Source of the DNA: Lachnospiraceae bacterium | GTDB lineage: Bacteria > Bacillota > Clostridia > Lachnospirales > Lachnospiraceae | NCBI GenBank assembly: GCA_024699395.1 | Contig: JAILPU010000032.1 | Coordinates: 1 to 5,726 of the forward strand | Direction of reading: 5' to 3' | Length of the DNA stretch: 5,726 bases | Part shown: in pieces, positions 5,300 to 5,726 of the stretch | Position numbering within the stretch: the stretch's first letter is position 1 | How the letters are laid out: each line of letters begins with the position of its first letter | Made by a program: the position numbers and the translations under genes | The notes under the pieces: model-generated | What the model was told of the DNA's origin: nothing | The model's database searches: none | Seen by the model: the letters and a program-made list of their open reading frames with translations, nothing else

Positions 5300-5726
5300 A
5301 TGTGAATATTGCAGAAAAATCAAATGAATCACTGCAAATAGATTATCAGCCCTTTGCCATGACCGGAGACAGCAACAAGGCTGTTCAGTTGTATGCAAAG
5401 CTTCTTGCAAGTTTCGGTAATGCAAAACAGGTTGATATTATAGTGTCATTCCTAATGGAATCCGGCGTCAAAATGCTTCTTAATCAATTGGAAAAATCTA
5501 TCAATGCCGGCACCAAAATACGGATTCTTACGAGAAATTATCTTGGGATTACTCAACCTTCGGCACTTTATATGATTAAACGCGAATTGGGCGACAGAGT
5601 GGAATTGAGATTCTACAATGACGTGACCAGATCTTTTCATCCCAAGGCATATATTTTTCATTATGATACCTATGGTGAAATATTTATTGGTTCGTCTAAT
5701 ATTTCAAGAAGTGCTTTAACATCGGG
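5272..5726 (+). CDS. PLD-like nuclease domain, N-terminus of a probable DEAD/DEAH helicase (partial)
   Basis: The gene runs off the right edge after 151 codons. The visible part is a phospholipase D-like domain: VDIIVSFLMESGV (54-66), KIRILTRNYLGITQP (82-96), then the catalytic-type motif H123-P-K125 and G140-S-S-N143 in IFIGSSNISRSALTS. This arrangement, with SFHPKAYIFHY, is known from the N-terminus of bacterial DEAD/DEAH-box helicases with a DUF3427-type C-terminus, thought to act in DNA repair or defence. The helicase part itself is not seen here. The ATG at 5272 follows a G-run (5259-5264) by seven bases and begins 28 bp before the methyltransferase stop. An in-frame stop at 5242-5244 limits any earlier start. 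The PLD fold is confident; the full architecture is inferred. Confidence 0.8.
   Translation, partial: MAEPDFEEIDVNIAEKSNESLQIDYQPFAMTGDSNKAVQLYAKLLASFGNAKQVDIIVSFLMESGVKMLLNQLEKSINAGTKIRILTRNYLGITQPSALYMIKRELGDRVELRFYNDVTRSFHPKAYIFHYDTYGEIFIGSSNISRSALTS

Overview
The window reads as low-GC Firmicutes DNA, most likely from a gut Clostridia lineage such as Lachnospiraceae. This is inferred from the A/T-rich codon use, strong GGAGG-type ribosome sites and extended -10 promoters. The protein types also fit: a HelD/helicase IV-like helicase, a small flavodoxin, a GNAT acetyltransferase and a PLD-domain helicase. No database search was run. All supported genes lie on the + strand.

Left part (1-1530): the middle of a UvrD/helicase IV-like gene that is broken twice. 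An in-frame TAG at 93-95 interrupts clear family sequence, and the frame collapses in motif V near 1410, so the C-terminal half is missing. Immediately after the broken tail comes a consensus extended -10 box. It is followed by two 26-bp perfect palindromes with the same half-sites, and then a 79-aa conserved-looking small protein.

Middle part (1820-3541): a promoter (TTGAAT, 17 bp, TATAAA) drives a tight three-gene cluster. It encodes a GNAT acetyltransferase, a very acidic Imm51-like immunity protein overlapping it by 4 bp, and a flavodoxin 20 bp further on. No toxin gene is visible.

Right part (3542-5726): an intergenic 33-bp tandem repeat (2.5 copies) leads into a TTGATT/TATAAT promoter and a DEDDh 3'-5' exonuclease started from GTG. 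A 279-bp gap holds a terminator and the next promoter. Then comes a TehB-like class I methyltransferase carrying an in-frame insert built from a degenerate 12-codon repeat. Its 3' end overlaps by 28 bp the start of a PLD-like nuclease/helicase gene that runs off the window.

Taken together, the region looks like an accessory nucleic-acid-processing and stress neighbourhood. The least ordinary signals are the paired palindromes, the repeat insert in the methyltransferase, the promoter-proximal 33-bp repeats and the orphan immunity gene. I see no CRISPR array, tRNA, rRNA or intact mobile element.
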